Source of the DNA: Chloroflexota bacterium
GTDB taxonomy: Bacteria > Chloroflexota > Anaerolineae > Anaerolineales > Anaerolineaceae
DNA: 64,000 bases
Assembly (NCBI GenBank): GCA_016887485.1
Contig: CP069394.1
Coordinates: forward strand, 682,001-746,000
Direction of reading: 5' to 3'
In this document: positions 1 to 9,176 of the stretch, piece by piece
Numbering within the stretch: position 1 is the stretch's first letter
How the letters are laid out: each line of letters opens with the position of its first letter
Translations under genes and position numbers: made by a program
The notes under the pieces: model-generated
Told to the model about the DNA's origin: nothing
The model's input: only the letters and a program-made list of their open reading frames with translations
Database searches by the model: none

Positions 1-585
1 GATCGAGATATTGCAGGAATGAAACCCTGCGAGATTAACCGATTGGGAATTGCCAGAACCTATCAAAATATCAACTTGTTCAAGGAAATGACTGTTATTG
101 AAACTATCAAAACGGCTTATTCCTGGCGAGCTACCTATAATGTATTTGGGGCTATGTTCTCACTGCCTGGTGTGCATAAATTTGAGAAGGATATCCAAGA
201 GAGAAGTATGCGCTGGCTGGCTCGAGTAGGTTTGGAGGATCAGGCTAATCAGATTGCTCAATCGTTGCCGTACGGCATGCAACGCCGGGTGGAAATTGCC
301 CGGGCCTTAGCAACTGAACCTGACGTCTTGCTGCTGGATGAACCCGGTGCAGGAATTAACCACTCAGAAATTCAGGATTTGGTTGATTTGATCAAAGGGT
401 TGCATGAAGAATTGGACCTTTCAATTATTCTGATTGACCACCGGATGGATGTCATTATGAAACTATGCAATTGGATCTATGTTCAGGACTTCGGTAAAAG
501 CATTGCGCAGGGGACGCCGGAACAAATCCAAAATGATCCGATCGTGATCAAAGCTTACCTCGGTGAGGAGGATATTGATGCTTGA
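1..585 (+). CDS. livG: Liv-type ABC transporter ATP-binding protein, 5' truncated
   Basis: This is the C-terminal part of an ATPase of a branched-chain amino acid type (HAAT) ABC importer; the reading frame is open from base 1, so the N-terminus with the Walker A loop lies outside the window. Visible parts are the LivG-typical segment RLGIARTYQNINLF, the ABC signature region LPYGMQRRVEIARAL, Walker B VLLLDEPGAG and the H-loop histidine in IDHRMD. The protein would energise uptake at the inner face of the membrane with LivF. Its stop overlaps the livF start by 8 bases. Family members carry amino acids, urea, amides or aromatic acids, so the substrate here cannot be read from this fragment; the downstream catabolic genes suggest a sugar acid, cyclitol or related compound (inference). 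Confidence 0.93.
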   Translation, partial: DRDIAGMKPCEINRLGIARTYQNINLFKEMTVIETIKTAYSWRATYNVFGAMFSLPGVHKFEKDIQERSMRWLARVGLEDQANQIAQSLPYGMQRRVEIARALATEPDVLLLDEPGAGINHSEIQDLVDLIKGLHEELDLSIILIDHRMDVIMKLCNWIYVQDFGKSIAQGTPEQIQNDPIVIKAYLGEEDIDA

Positions 586-1291
586 AATTAAAAACCTTCA
601 CTCAGGGTATGGCAAAATCGAAGTACTGCACAACATCAATATCCTGGTGCCCGATTGTCAGATTATTGGTGTGATTGGTAGAAATGGTGCTGGAAAATCG
701 ACTTTGTTGAATACCATCTCTGGTATTGTGAAAATCCGCTCAGGCGAAATTCTATTAGATAATGAACATATCCCATCCACCTCTCATAAGGTTGTTCGGT
801 CCGGGATCATCCAGGTCCCTGAGGGTCGTCGGATTTTCCCCTCGTTGACAGTTAAAGAAAACCTCATAATGGGTTCATATCTAGCGCCGAATAATAGTTT
901 CGATGAGCGAGTGGAGGAGGTTTTTAATCTCTTCCCGGTCCTCAAAGAGCGCATTAATCAGCAAAGTGGTACTCTTTCCGGTGGTGAGCAGCAAATGTTG
1001 GCAATGGGGCGTGGTTTGATGGGCAATCCTAAGGTTTTATTATTAGATGAACCATCACTCGGTCTTGCTCCAATACTCTTCCGACAGGTATTTGAAATGA
1101 TTGTGCGCTGTAACCAGGAACAAGGCATGACGATCATCCTCGTGGAACAAAATGCCCGTATGGCACTGAAGATGTCCCATTATGCATATGTTTTAGAAGA
1201 TGGCGAAATTGTTATCCAGGGAACGGGTGAGGAACTCCTCAATGATGAACGAGTCCAGTCAGCCTATCTTGGCGCATCGGTGAATGGGTAA
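578..1291 (+). CDS. livF: Liv-type ABC transporter ATP-binding protein LivF
   Basis: This is the second ATPase of the HAAT importer, 237 aa, normal length for LivF. Walker A is GRNGAGKST, the signature is LSGGEQQMLAMGRGL, Walker B is VLLLDEPSLG and the switch histidine region is VEQNARMAL, the usual LivF form in which the histidine is replaced. The start chosen is ATG 578, seven bases after GAGGAGG at 564-570; the longer frame from a GTG at 563 would bury this ribosome-binding site. It overlaps livG by 8 bases, so the two are translationally coupled, and a hairpin terminator follows 39 bases after its stop. The binding protein and permeases must lie upstream of the window. Confidence 0.93.
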   Translation: MLEIKNLHSGYGKIEVLHNINILVPDCQIIGVIGRNGAGKSTLLNTISGIVKIRSGEILLDNEHIPSTSHKVVRSGIIQVPEGRRIFPSLTVKENLIMGSYLAPNNSFDERVEEVFNLFPVLKERINQQSGTLSGGEQQMLAMGRGLMGNPKVLLLDEPSLGLAPILFRQVFEMIVRCNQEQGMTIILVEQNARMALKMSHYAYVLEDGEIVIQGTGEELLNDERVQSAYLGASVNG

Positions 1292-1329
1292 GAACTGATC
1301 CGATCAGGAAAGATGAACTTTTCGAATGA

Positions 1330-1365
1330 AAATACCTTCAATTGAGGATTCTTTTGAAGGTATTT
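1330..1365 (+). terminator. Hairpin terminator after livF
   Basis: There is a perfect 12-bp stem, AAATACCTTCAA at 1330-1341 with TTGAAGGTATTT at 1354-1365, and a 12-base loop, followed by a short T-rich stretch. It lies between livF and the FAD oxidoreductase gene, so the transporter and the enzymes may be partly uncoupled. The stem is AT-rich, so termination may be incomplete. Confidence 0.6.
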
Positions 1366-1400
1366 GTTAATCAAAATGGGAAAATTATTGGGAGACTGCC

Positions 1401-3380
1401 ATGAATGAGATGAAGCCAATTTCCATCATAGTGGGTGGTGGAAGCAAGCAAATACCTCTCACCAAGGTGCATACTCTGGTGTTGGGCAGCGGCGCAGCCG
1501 GCTTGAATTCTGCCGCTCAGCTGAAAATCAATGGTTTAGAGGATGTTTTGATTCTATCTGAAGGCTTGCAGATGGGGACCTCAATCAATACCGGCAGCGA
1601 TAAGCAGACTTATTACAAGTTGTCCATGTCTGGTGATGAAGCGGATTCGCCGGCAGATATGGCAAAAACATACTTTGCCAATGGCGCTATGCATGGTGAT
1701 TTAGCGTTGGTAGAATCCAGCCTTTCTCCCCGTGGTTTCTTGAACCTGGTTAACCTTGGCATGCCCTTTCCAAGGGATGAATATGGTCAGTTTATAGGTT
1801 ATAAGACAGACCATGACCCCAGACAACGGGCAACCTCAATTGGTCCCTATACCTCTCGAGAGATGTGCAGGGTATTGATCTCACAGGTTCAATCTCTGGG
1901 AATCCCAATCCGTGAGAAGCGAACGGCAATCCAGCTGGTCACCCTCGGTGATGAGAGTAAGCGAGTCTGCGGCTTGTTGGCTGTTAACCAACAGGGTGAG
2001 TTTGAAGCCTATTTGTTTGAAAATCTTGTTTTTGCTGTTGGTGGACCTGGTGGGTTGTATCAATCCAGCGTGTATCCCAAGGTGCACAATGGCGCAATAG
2101 GTCTGGCCTTGATGGCTGGTGCAGAGGCTGTTAATCTGCCGGAGTCTCAGTATGGAATGGCTTCCACAGCATTCCGCTGGAATGTCTCAGGGACTTATAT
2201 GCAGGTTATCCCCCGGGTGATAAGCCGTGCCGCGGATGGGATTTCTGATGAACAGGAATTCTTAAGATCGTATTTCGATTCAGTTGGTGAGATGAACGGG
2301 ATGGTCTTCCTGAAGGGTTATCAGTGGCCGTTTGATGCCCGCAAGGTGATGGGTGGTTCTTCAATTGTGGATATCCTGATATACATTGAAACGGTCATTA
2401 ACCAGCGTAGGGTCTATCTCGATTTCCGTTCGAATCCGAAAGATTTTTCATTTGATACCTTGCCTGAGGAAGCGCGGGTCTATCTTGAAAAATCAGGCGC
2501 AGATCAGGATACGCCAATTGATCGATTGGCAAAGATGAATCCGGCCGCTATTGAATTATACAAGGATCATAATATTGACCTTTGGACTGAAGCTCTCGAG
2601 ATCGGCGTTTGTGCCCAGCACAATAACGGCGGACTTGCGGGGAATATCTGGTACGAATCGACCAATATCCATCACTTGTTCCCGGTTGGAGAGGTGAATG
2701 GATCCCATGGGGTGGCTCGTCCTGGAGGTTCAGCACTGAATGCTGGCCAGGTAGCCGGTTTCAGGGTGTCCGAATTTATTGCAAACCGATACCAGGGTTG
2801 GAGCCTGGCGGAAGCGCAAGGTGAAGCTGCTATAGAGCAGGCTTTGAATGTAGCAGCCGCTTGGCTTTCAATCAGTGAAGAATCATCAATCGATTGGAAA
2901 ATCGATCTTAATGAGTTCCGTAATCGGATGACAAAATACGGCGCGATTATCCGTGATAAGGATGGGATTGAAAAAGCTGTGGCAGAAGCCCGCCAACACG
3001 TCCAATCCATCATGGAACGGGGCTGTCATTTTGAACGACGTCAGGATATTAAACACGCGTTCCAGGTCAGGCAACTTAGTTTTGCCCACCTGGTCTATCT
3101 GGATGCGATACAACATCAAATCAAAGCAGGTGTGGGCAGCCGTGGCTCTTCTATCGTGATGGAGTCCGGGGGAAAACAGGTGCATCCTAAATTGTCAGAT
3201 AAATGGAGCATTGCAGCTGAAGATGCCACTTTTAGGGGAAAGGTTTTGCAGACCTGGGCTGACCTTCATGGTGAGAATCACCATAAATGGGAAGACTGTC
3301 GCCCAATCCCCTCAACAGATGCCTGGTTTGAAACCAGTTGGGCCCGTTATCGTGATGGGGCCATTTATGATCAGGAATAA
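1401..3380 (+). CDS. FAD-dependent oxidoreductase of the fumarate reductase / aspartate oxidase type
   Basis: A 659-aa flavoprotein of the FAD_binding_2 group. The FAD-binding Rossmann loop GSGAAG is at residues 29-34, and the second FAD segment GEVNGSHGVARPGGSALNAG is near residue 430, as in succinate dehydrogenase, fumarate reductase and L-aspartate oxidase. There is no signal peptide or haem or FMN domain, so it is likely cytosolic. Family members oxidise CH-CH bonds or reduce C=C bonds. It is not an evident nadB, because the usual partners nadA and nadC are absent and length and neighbours differ. The ribosome-binding site is GGGAG. The next gene, an SDR, starts 18 bases after its stop, which points to one operon. 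The substrate is unknown. Confidence 0.8.
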   Translation: MNEMKPISIIVGGGSKQIPLTKVHTLVLGSGAAGLNSAAQLKINGLEDVLILSEGLQMGTSINTGSDKQTYYKLSMSGDEADSPADMAKTYFANGAMHGDLALVESSLSPRGFLNLVNLGMPFPRDEYGQFIGYKTDHDPRQRATSIGPYTSREMCRVLISQVQSLGIPIREKRTAIQLVTLGDESKRVCGLLAVNQQGEFEAYLFENLVFAVGGPGGLYQSSVYPKVHNGAIGLALMAGAEAVNLPESQYGMASTAFRWNVSGTYMQVIPRVISRAADGISDEQEFLRSYFDSVGEMNGMVFLKGYQWPFDARKVMGGSSIVDILIYIETVINQRRVYLDFRSNPKDFSFDTLPEEARVYLEKSGADQDTPIDRLAKMNPAAIELYKDHNIDLWTEALEIGVCAQHNNGGLAGNIWYESTNIHHLFPVGEVNGSHGVARPGGSALNAGQVAGFRVSEFIANRYQGWSLAEAQGEAAIEQALNVAAAWLSISEESSIDWKIDLNEFRNRMTKYGAIIRDKDGIEKAVAEARQHVQSIMERGCHFERRQDIKHAFQVRQLSFAHLVYLDAIQHQIKAGVGSRGSSIVMESGGKQVHPKLSDKWSIAAEDATFRGKVLQTWADLHGENHHKWEDCRPIPSTDAWFETSWARYRDGAIYDQE

Positions 3381-3398
3381 TTAGAAAAGAAGGTTGAA

Positions 3399-4172
3399 AT
3401 GGATAAGAAAGTTGCAATTGTAACTGGTGCAAGTCGTGGAATTGGTCAGGGTATTGCTTATCAACTGGCAAAAGTGGGCTGGCAGGTCGCTATCAATGAC
3501 ATCAGTTCAGTCGAAAAACAAGCAGGCACTCTGGAAATGGTGCGTGATGCGGGATCTGACGGAATTACCATTCAAGGAGATATCACAAAGGCTGCTGACC
3601 GGGAATTTTTGAACCAGACTGTGTTGGACACCTATGGTCGGATTGATATGCTGGTCAATAACGCCGGTATCGGACCTCGGGTGCGGATGGATATGATGGA
3701 AATGTCGGAAGAATCAATGAGGGAGGTCCTCGAAGTCAACATTTATGGGACGTTCTTCCTGAGTCAGCTTACGGCAAAGAACATGATGAAATTAATTGAA
3801 GCTGGAACGATGCAAAGCGGAAAGATCGTGAATATTAGTTCCATCAGTGCTTATACCTCCAGCACTTCTCGAGCGGAATATTGTATTTCAAAAGCTGCAG
3901 TATCAATGATGACTAAACTGTATGCTGACAGGCTGGCTGAAGAAGGGATCAACGTTTACGAAATTCGCCCCGGGATCATCAAAACCCCACTGACGGAGAT
4001 CGTCAGTGATAAATACGATAAGTTAATTGCAGAAGGTGTGACCCCGATCAAACGCTGGGGCTATCCGGAAGATATTGGGCTGGCTATTGCTGCCATTGCC
4101 TCAGGTTATTTTCCTTTCTCTACCGGGCAGGTATTTAATATTGATGGCGGTTTCCATATTCAGCGCCTTTAG
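3399..4172 (+). CDS. Short-chain dehydrogenase/reductase (3-ketoacyl-ACP-reductase-like)
   Basis: A classical SDR of 257 aa. The cofactor loop TGASRGIGQG is at residues 9-18, NNAGIG is the stabilising motif, and the catalytic Ser and Tyr-x3-Lys are in NISSIS and YCISK. The C-terminal GQVFNIDGG is typical. It belongs to the FabG-like branch that automated pipelines call 3-oxoacyl-ACP reductase, but its setting between a fumarate-reductase-like flavoprotein and an OYE-type reductase, followed by KDG kinase and KDPG aldolase, argues for a hydroxyl-to-ketone step on a sugar acid or cyclitol rather than for fatty acid synthesis. That role is inference. AGAAGG precedes the ATG. Confidence 0.85.
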   Translation: MDKKVAIVTGASRGIGQGIAYQLAKVGWQVAINDISSVEKQAGTLEMVRDAGSDGITIQGDITKAADREFLNQTVLDTYGRIDMLVNNAGIGPRVRMDMMEMSEESMREVLEVNIYGTFFLSQLTAKNMMKLIEAGTMQSGKIVNISSISAYTSSTSRAEYCISKAAVSMMTKLYADRLAEEGINVYEIRPGIIKTPLTEIVSDKYDKLIAEGVTPIKRWGYPEDIGLAIAAIASGYFPFSTGQVFNIDGGFHIQRL

Positions 4173-4229
4173 GCACGCACTAAATACATCAATAATTATA
4201 GATACTTGAATAATAATATTGGAGGAACG

Positions 4230-5687
4230 GTGAGTAAAAAATATAAACGACTCAATCTATTGAAAAGCAATGAGGAGTTTCTGGCAGTTTTGGAAGAACT
4301 GGATATAAATCTTCCTTTTGATGAAGAGATTATCGCTGGGGAGTCCAATCCTCTGTCTCAGCCACTTACTTTGAGTAACGGCTTTACCATTGGCAATCGG
4401 TTTTGTGTGCATCCGATGGAAGGTTGGGATGCTGAGACTGATGGCAATCCCAGTGAGTTGGTTTTCCGGCGTTGGCGGCATTTTGGTCAGAGTGGGGCTA
4501 AGCTTATTTGGGGAGGTGAGGCTTTTGCAGTCCGTCCAGAAGGGCGAGCGAATCCAAACCAATTGGTGATCCGGGAGAACACAGTAAAGCAAATCGACCT
4601 TCTCCGCAAGGCCCTTGTGGAAGAGCATGAGAAGGCTTTTGACACAAGTGATGATCTTTTTATTGGCATGCAGTTGACCCATTCCGGTCGCTTCTGCCGG
4701 CCAAACATCAAGACAAAACTCGAATCGAAGATTGTTTATCATCATCCATTACTGGATAAGATTTTCAATATCCCAGCCGATTTGGAACCGATCTCAGATA
4801 TGGAACTTGATGATCTGATCGGTGATTATGTGACCGCCGCCAAACTGGCTCAATCCATTGGATTTAATTTTGTCGATATCAAGCATTGCCACGGTTATCT
4901 GGGCCACGAACTTCTCAGTGCGGTGAAAAGACCAGGTAAGTATGGCGGCAGTTTTGAGAACAGAACCCGGTTTGTCCGAGAGATCGTCAAAGCGATCCAA
5001 AGTGAATGCCCCGATCTTGTGATTGGTGTGCGCTTTAGTGTGTATGATATGCCGCCTTTCCGTCCAGGCGAGGATAAGGTTGGCAAAATGCTGGAATATC
5101 TGGATGAGAACGGACAATACCCCTTTGCCTTCGGTGGTGATCCCGATCAACCCGGTGAAATTAAACTCGATGAACCGATCGCTTTAGTTCGGATGTTGAA
5201 GGATCTCGGCGTGGAAATGGTCAATTTCTCTGCGTCGAGCCCCTATTACAGCCCGCATCTGATCCGGCCGCATTTCTATCCTCCAAGTGACGGTTACGAG
5301 CCGCCGGAAGATCCGTTATACAGCGTTGCCAGATTGGTCAATGCGGCTGCTGAGGTCAAGCATGCAGTGCCAGAGATGATAACTGTTGGATCCGGGTACA
5401 GCTATTTGCAGGAATTCATTCCGAATGTGGCTCAGGCTGCGGTTCGAGAAGGCTTAGTTGACTTTGTTGGCCTTGGTCGTTCGTCCCTGTCTTATCCGGA
5501 ATTGCCGGATGATATTTTGAATATGCGGCCATTAAAGCGCCGGAAGATATGTCGAACTTTCAGTGACTGTACAACAGCACCACGTAAAGGATTGGTCTCT
5601 GGCTGTTACCCGCTGGATGATTTTTATAAAAAAGGTCCTGATGCCGAGGCTTTGAAAGCAATAAAGCGAGAACTCAAGGGATTGTGA
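4230..5687 (+). CDS. NADH:flavin oxidoreductase, Old Yellow Enzyme family
   Basis: An FMN-dependent TIM-barrel ene-reductase-like protein, 485 aa. An extra N-terminal segment of about 45 residues precedes the OYE barrel; the active-site strand KHCHGYLGHELLS matches the HGYLL motif of the family, and VGLGRSSLSYPELP is the C-terminal FMN phosphate region. It lacks the 4Fe-4S cluster and the second flavin domain of the 2,4-dienoyl-CoA reductase/BaiCD class, although three cysteines remain near the end (CRTFSDC and SGC). Start: GTG 4230 follows GGAGG at 4221-4225, and I prefer it to an upstream in-frame TTG at 4206. Family members reduce activated C=C bonds, so it may act on an enone formed by the upstream enzymes (inference). 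Confidence 0.85.
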   Translation: MSKKYKRLNLLKSNEEFLAVLEELDINLPFDEEIIAGESNPLSQPLTLSNGFTIGNRFCVHPMEGWDAETDGNPSELVFRRWRHFGQSGAKLIWGGEAFAVRPEGRANPNQLVIRENTVKQIDLLRKALVEEHEKAFDTSDDLFIGMQLTHSGRFCRPNIKTKLESKIVYHHPLLDKIFNIPADLEPISDMELDDLIGDYVTAAKLAQSIGFNFVDIKHCHGYLGHELLSAVKRPGKYGGSFENRTRFVREIVKAIQSECPDLVIGVRFSVYDMPPFRPGEDKVGKMLEYLDENGQYPFAFGGDPDQPGEIKLDEPIALVRMLKDLGVEMVNFSASSPYYSPHLIRPHFYPPSDGYEPPEDPLYSVARLVNAAAEVKHAVPEMITVGSGYSYLQEFIPNVAQAAVREGLVDFVGLGRSSLSYPELPDDILNMRPLKRRKICRTFSDCTTAPRKGLVSGCYPLDDFYKKGPDAEALKAIKRELKGL

Positions 5688-5723
5688 TCTTCTTGTAAAT
5701 TCACAACATGAAAGGTGTTTTTG

Positions 5724-6752
5724 ATGGCTAGGATAATCACATTTGGTGAAATCATGCTTCGGCTGAAATCTCCTAATTTTGAGCGATTAATGCAGACATC
5801 TCTTCTGGAAGCGACTTTTGGCGGGGGTGAAGCAAATGTCGCCGTTTCTTTGGCGAATTTTGGGCTGGATGCGGCTTATGTCACTGTGCTGCCGGATAAC
5901 GATCTTGGAGAAGCCTGCCTAAGGGAAGTTCGCAAGTATGGTGTTGATGTTTCAAATATCAAGATGGGCTCAGGCAGGATGGGCATCTATTTCCTGGAAG
6001 CAGGTGCCAACCAGCGACCATCAAAAGTCATTTATGATCGGGCAAACAGCGCTATCGCCCTTGCCAAACGGGGCAGCCTGGATTGGGATGAGGTTTTTTC
6101 AGGCGGAGATTGGTTTCACATCAGTGGGATCACGCCTGCTTTAAGTGCATCAGCGGCTGAATTGGCTCTGGAAGCTGTAAAAAAGGCCAAGGAACACGGC
6201 TTGACTGTGTCTTGCGATCTTAACTTCCGCTCAAAGCTGTGGAAGTATGGCATGAATGCCCCCGAAATCATGGGCGAGCTTGTCAAATCCGTGGATATCT
6301 GCATCGCCAATGAGGAAGATGTCCAGAAGTCCCTGGGGATTCAACTTGATGTGGATGTCTCTACGGGCAAGCTGGACGCAAAGGATTATGAACGGCTTAC
6401 GCAGAAGGTGATGGAACGCTATCCGAACGTCAGCAAGGTAGCGATTACTCTGCGTGAGAGCCTTAGCGCCAGCCAGAATAATTGGTCAGCCTGCTTATAT
6501 GATGGAGAGGCTTTCTACACCTCACAAAAATATGCCATAACCGATATTGTGGACCGAGTGGGTGGCGGTGATAGCTTTTCTGCTGGCTTGATCTACGGTT
6601 TGCTCAAAATGGGAAGTCCGCAGAGTGCTTTAGAATTCGCTGTGGCTGCGAGCTGCCTGAAACATAGTATCTATGGAGATTTCAATCGGGTAAGTGTTTC
6701 TGAGGTCGAAAAACTAATGAGCGGCAATCAATCCGGACGTGTCCAACGGTAG
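5724..6752 (+). CDS. kdgK: 2-keto-3-deoxygluconate kinase (PfkB family)
   Basis: A ribokinase/PfkB family sugar kinase, 342 aa. The N-terminal GEIMLRL and [16 protein letters not shown] are typical of 2-dehydro-3-deoxygluconokinases, and the C-terminal anion hole and catalytic Asp are in GGGDSFSAG. The reaction expected is ATP + 2-keto-3-deoxygluconate to KDPG. The presence of a KDPG aldolase gene 2.4 kb downstream strongly supports KDG or a close analogue as substrate. Start: ATG 5724 lies six bases after AAAGGTG; the in-frame GTG at 5715 is part of that ribosome-binding site. It sits in the middle of the catabolic run. Confidence 0.88.
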   Translation: MARIITFGEIMLRLKSPNFERLMQTSLLEATFGGGEANVAVSLANFGLDAAYVTVLPDNDLGEACLREVRKYGVDVSNIKMGSGRMGIYFLEAGANQRPSKVIYDRANSAIALAKRGSLDWDEVFSGGDWFHISGITPALSASAAELALEAVKKAKEHGLTVSCDLNFRSKLWKYGMNAPEIMGELVKSVDICIANEEDVQKSLGIQLDVDVSTGKLDAKDYERLTQKVMERYPNVSKVAITLRESLSASQNNWSACLYDGEAFYTSQKYAITDIVDRVGGGDSFSAGLIYGLLKMGSPQSALEFAVAASCLKHSIYGDFNRVSVSEVEKLMSGNQSGRVQR

Positions 6753-6778
6753 GGCATAAACGAAAGAGGAGGATAAGA

Positions 6779-9136
6779 ATGACAGATAGTTTCAATCAAG
6801 CTGAAAAAGACTTCCATTATTTACAGGACCATTTCCACCAAATGGAAAAGGCTAAAGATATTGTTGATCAGCTTATAGATCTAATTTTAAATTACCGTCA
6901 AAGTGGTCATCCTGGCGGTTCACGTTCAAAAGTGCACATGCTATTGTCTTTGATGTTGAGTGGTGCAATGCGTTGGGATATCCGGCACCCAAAGAAACCC
7001 TTTGCTGATCGGTTTATTCTCTCTGCGGGGCATACAATTCCTCTGGTCTATTGCACGCTTGCACTTCTGGATGAGACACTGCGGATTAAATATGCTCAAA
7101 CCGGCGATCCACGCTACCTAATGGATGAAGCCGACATGAATATGTTGGTTTGGGAAGATCTGCTGAGTTTTCGCCGGCGTGGCGGCCTTTCGGGCCATGC
7201 TGAGATAACTGATAAAACTTTGTTCATCAAATTTAATACCGGTCCATCTGGCCACGGCAGTCCAGCGGCTGCCGGTGAGGCTTTAGCTCTGAAACGAGCA
7301 GGAGCAGGTGAAGTAAAGGTTTTCATGATAGAAGGCGAGGCAGGCCTGACACCGGGCGCAGTTCATGAAACAATGAATTCAGCTTGGGGTTTGAACCTTG
7401 ATAACCTGGTCTTGTTGGTCGATTGGAATGATTTTGGCATTGATAACCATAAGGTAAGTGATGTGGTTTATGGCACACCTGAGGATTGGATTGGCTCTCA
7501 TGGTTGGCATGTCATCGGTGCTGATGAAGGCAGTGAATGGGCTAGTGTCACAAAGGCCTTACTGGATATTTCAGCTCTTCAACCGGCTGATCATAAACCT
7601 AAGGCTGCCTGGTTCAAGACAAGAAAAGGCCGTGGTTACTTGAAATATGACAATGCTTCTCATGGTTCACCACATAAGATGGATAGTGAGACTTTTTGGG
7701 AGACCAAGAAGCCTTTTGTGGACAAATATGGCGCTGAATTCAAGAACTATCTGGGAAGCGCACCTGCCGATGAAGCTGGTGTAGTTGAGGAATTCCGGGC
7801 TAATCTAAGTGCTGTGATGGATGTATTAAAAGCGGATCAAGACCTGGTTGATTTCCTGGCGAATCGGCTTGTTGAGATCGGTGACCGAGTCCCAAAATCA
7901 GTCGAATCGTTTTGTCTGGGTGATGGGCAGAAAACCCCCTTCATGGATGAGCGGGTATATGATTTTGAGAATTATCCCAGCGCACTATATAAAAAACCGG
8001 GTGAAAAGGCTCCGAACAGGGCGGCTCTTGCAGATTGGGGCGCGTGGGTAAATGCTTTTGGTGCTGAGAATTATGGAAGGCCTCTTTTTATTGTCTCCTC
8101 TGCCGATCTGGCAGGTTCGACTAATATCGCCGGTTTTGCCAAAAGTTACAATGGTTTCCCGGGATATGGTTGGTATGGTTTGAATGGGAATGATGAAGGG
8201 GTTCTTCTCCCGCAGGAGATCACAGAATTTGCTAATGCAGGCATAATGGCCGGGTTAGCTGTGACCAACCTTTCAGCTGACCCAGAAAAAAGCTTTGAGG
8301 GGTTTTGGGCAGCCAGTTCAACCTATGGCTCCTTCTCTTATTTAAAGTATGGGATGGCTCGATTACTGAGCCAGATGGCGCAGGATTGTCCGTGGAAGTT
8401 GGGTAAGGTGTTGTGGGTGGCAGGGCATTCCGGCCCAGAGACAGCCGATGACAGCCGAACCCACTTCGGAATTTTTGCACCTGGTGTGACCCAGCTATTT
8501 CCAAAGGGTAGTGTGATTAACCTTCATCCCTGGGAATATAACGAAGTACCCGTAGTTTTAGGTGCTGCATTGAAGCTTGACGTGCCGATCATTGCACTGC
8601 ACTTAACACGCCCAAGTATTGAAATCCCTGATCGATCAACTCTGAAGATGGTTTCACATTTTGAGGCTGCTAAGGGTGCGTACATCGTTCGTGATTATGA
8701 ACCTGAAAAGCCCAGGGGCGGTACTTTCTATGTGCAAGGTACCAGTGCAATGGCGAATGTGGTTAAAATGTTAACTACACTGGATGAAAAGGATCTGAAT
8801 ATAAAGATAGTCTATGTATCCAGCACGCAATTGTTTGAACAACAACCGGAGAGTTACCAAAAGAAGATTATTACTGCCGCAGACCGGATTGATTCAACGG
8901 TTATCACAACCCAATCCCGAAGTTTGATGAAGGATTGGATCTTCAACGACAATAACCTGGCGTATGCAATTTCATCTGACTGGGATGATCAATGGCGCAC
9001 CGGGGGAACCCTCGATGAAGTATTAGACGAGGCGCACCTTTCGCCTGAATGGATTTTGAAAGGTATTGAACGTTTCGTCGCTGACCGAGATGACAGGTTG
9101 GCATTATTCCGAAAAGAATTGTCAGACTGCAAATGA
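6779..9136 (+). CDS. Divergent transketolase-family TPP enzyme
   Basis: A full-length transketolase-like protein of 785 aa, about 120 longer than common transketolases. The N-terminal half has SGHPGGSRSKVH and SAGHTIPLVYC as in the family. The TPP/Mg motif, normally GDG then about 25 residues to N, reads GEAG near residue 185 with VDWND after it, so the metal-binding Asp is replaced by Glu. The catalytic Glu for the aminopyrimidine ring is probably in EITEFANAG near residue 482. GAGGAGG precedes the ATG. The gene lies between KDG kinase and KDPG aldolase. It may transfer or cleave a two-carbon unit of an unusual ketose or ring diketone; plain pentose-phosphate duty is less likely in this context (inference). 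Confidence 0.75.
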   Translation: MTDSFNQAEKDFHYLQDHFHQMEKAKDIVDQLIDLILNYRQSGHPGGSRSKVHMLLSLMLSGAMRWDIRHPKKPFADRFILSAGHTIPLVYCTLALLDETLRIKYAQTGDPRYLMDEADMNMLVWEDLLSFRRRGGLSGHAEITDKTLFIKFNTGPSGHGSPAAAGEALALKRAGAGEVKVFMIEGEAGLTPGAVHETMNSAWGLNLDNLVLLVDWNDFGIDNHKVSDVVYGTPEDWIGSHGWHVIGADEGSEWASVTKALLDISALQPADHKPKAAWFKTRKGRGYLKYDNASHGSPHKMDSETFWETKKPFVDKYGAEFKNYLGSAPADEAGVVEEFRANLSAVMDVLKADQDLVDFLANRLVEIGDRVPKSVESFCLGDGQKTPFMDERVYDFENYPSALYKKPGEKAPNRAALADWGAWVNAFGAENYGRPLFIVSSADLAGSTNIAGFAKSYNGFPGYGWYGLNGNDEGVLLPQEITEFANAGIMAGLAVTNLSADPEKSFEGFWAASSTYGSFSYLKYGMARLLSQMAQDCPWKLGKVLWVAGHSGPETADDSRTHFGIFAPGVTQLFPKGSVINLHPWEYNEVPVVLGAALKLDVPIIALHLTRPSIEIPDRSTLKMVSHFEAAKGAYIVRDYEPEKPRGGTFYVQGTSAMANVVKMLTTLDEKDLNIKIVYVSSTQLFEQQPESYQKKIITAADRIDSTVITTQSRSLMKDWIFNDNNLAYAISSDWDDQWRTGGTLDEVLDEAHLSPEWILKGIERFVADRDDRLALFRKELSDCK

Positions 9137-9176
9137 TGTTCCATGAGAATTGTATTCATGGATAATTGAGGTGACT

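Noticed and set aside
1401-3380. L-aspartate oxidase (nadB) for the first flavoprotein
   Set aside because: The chain is about 120 residues longer, lies among sugar-acid genes, and nadA and nadC are absent.
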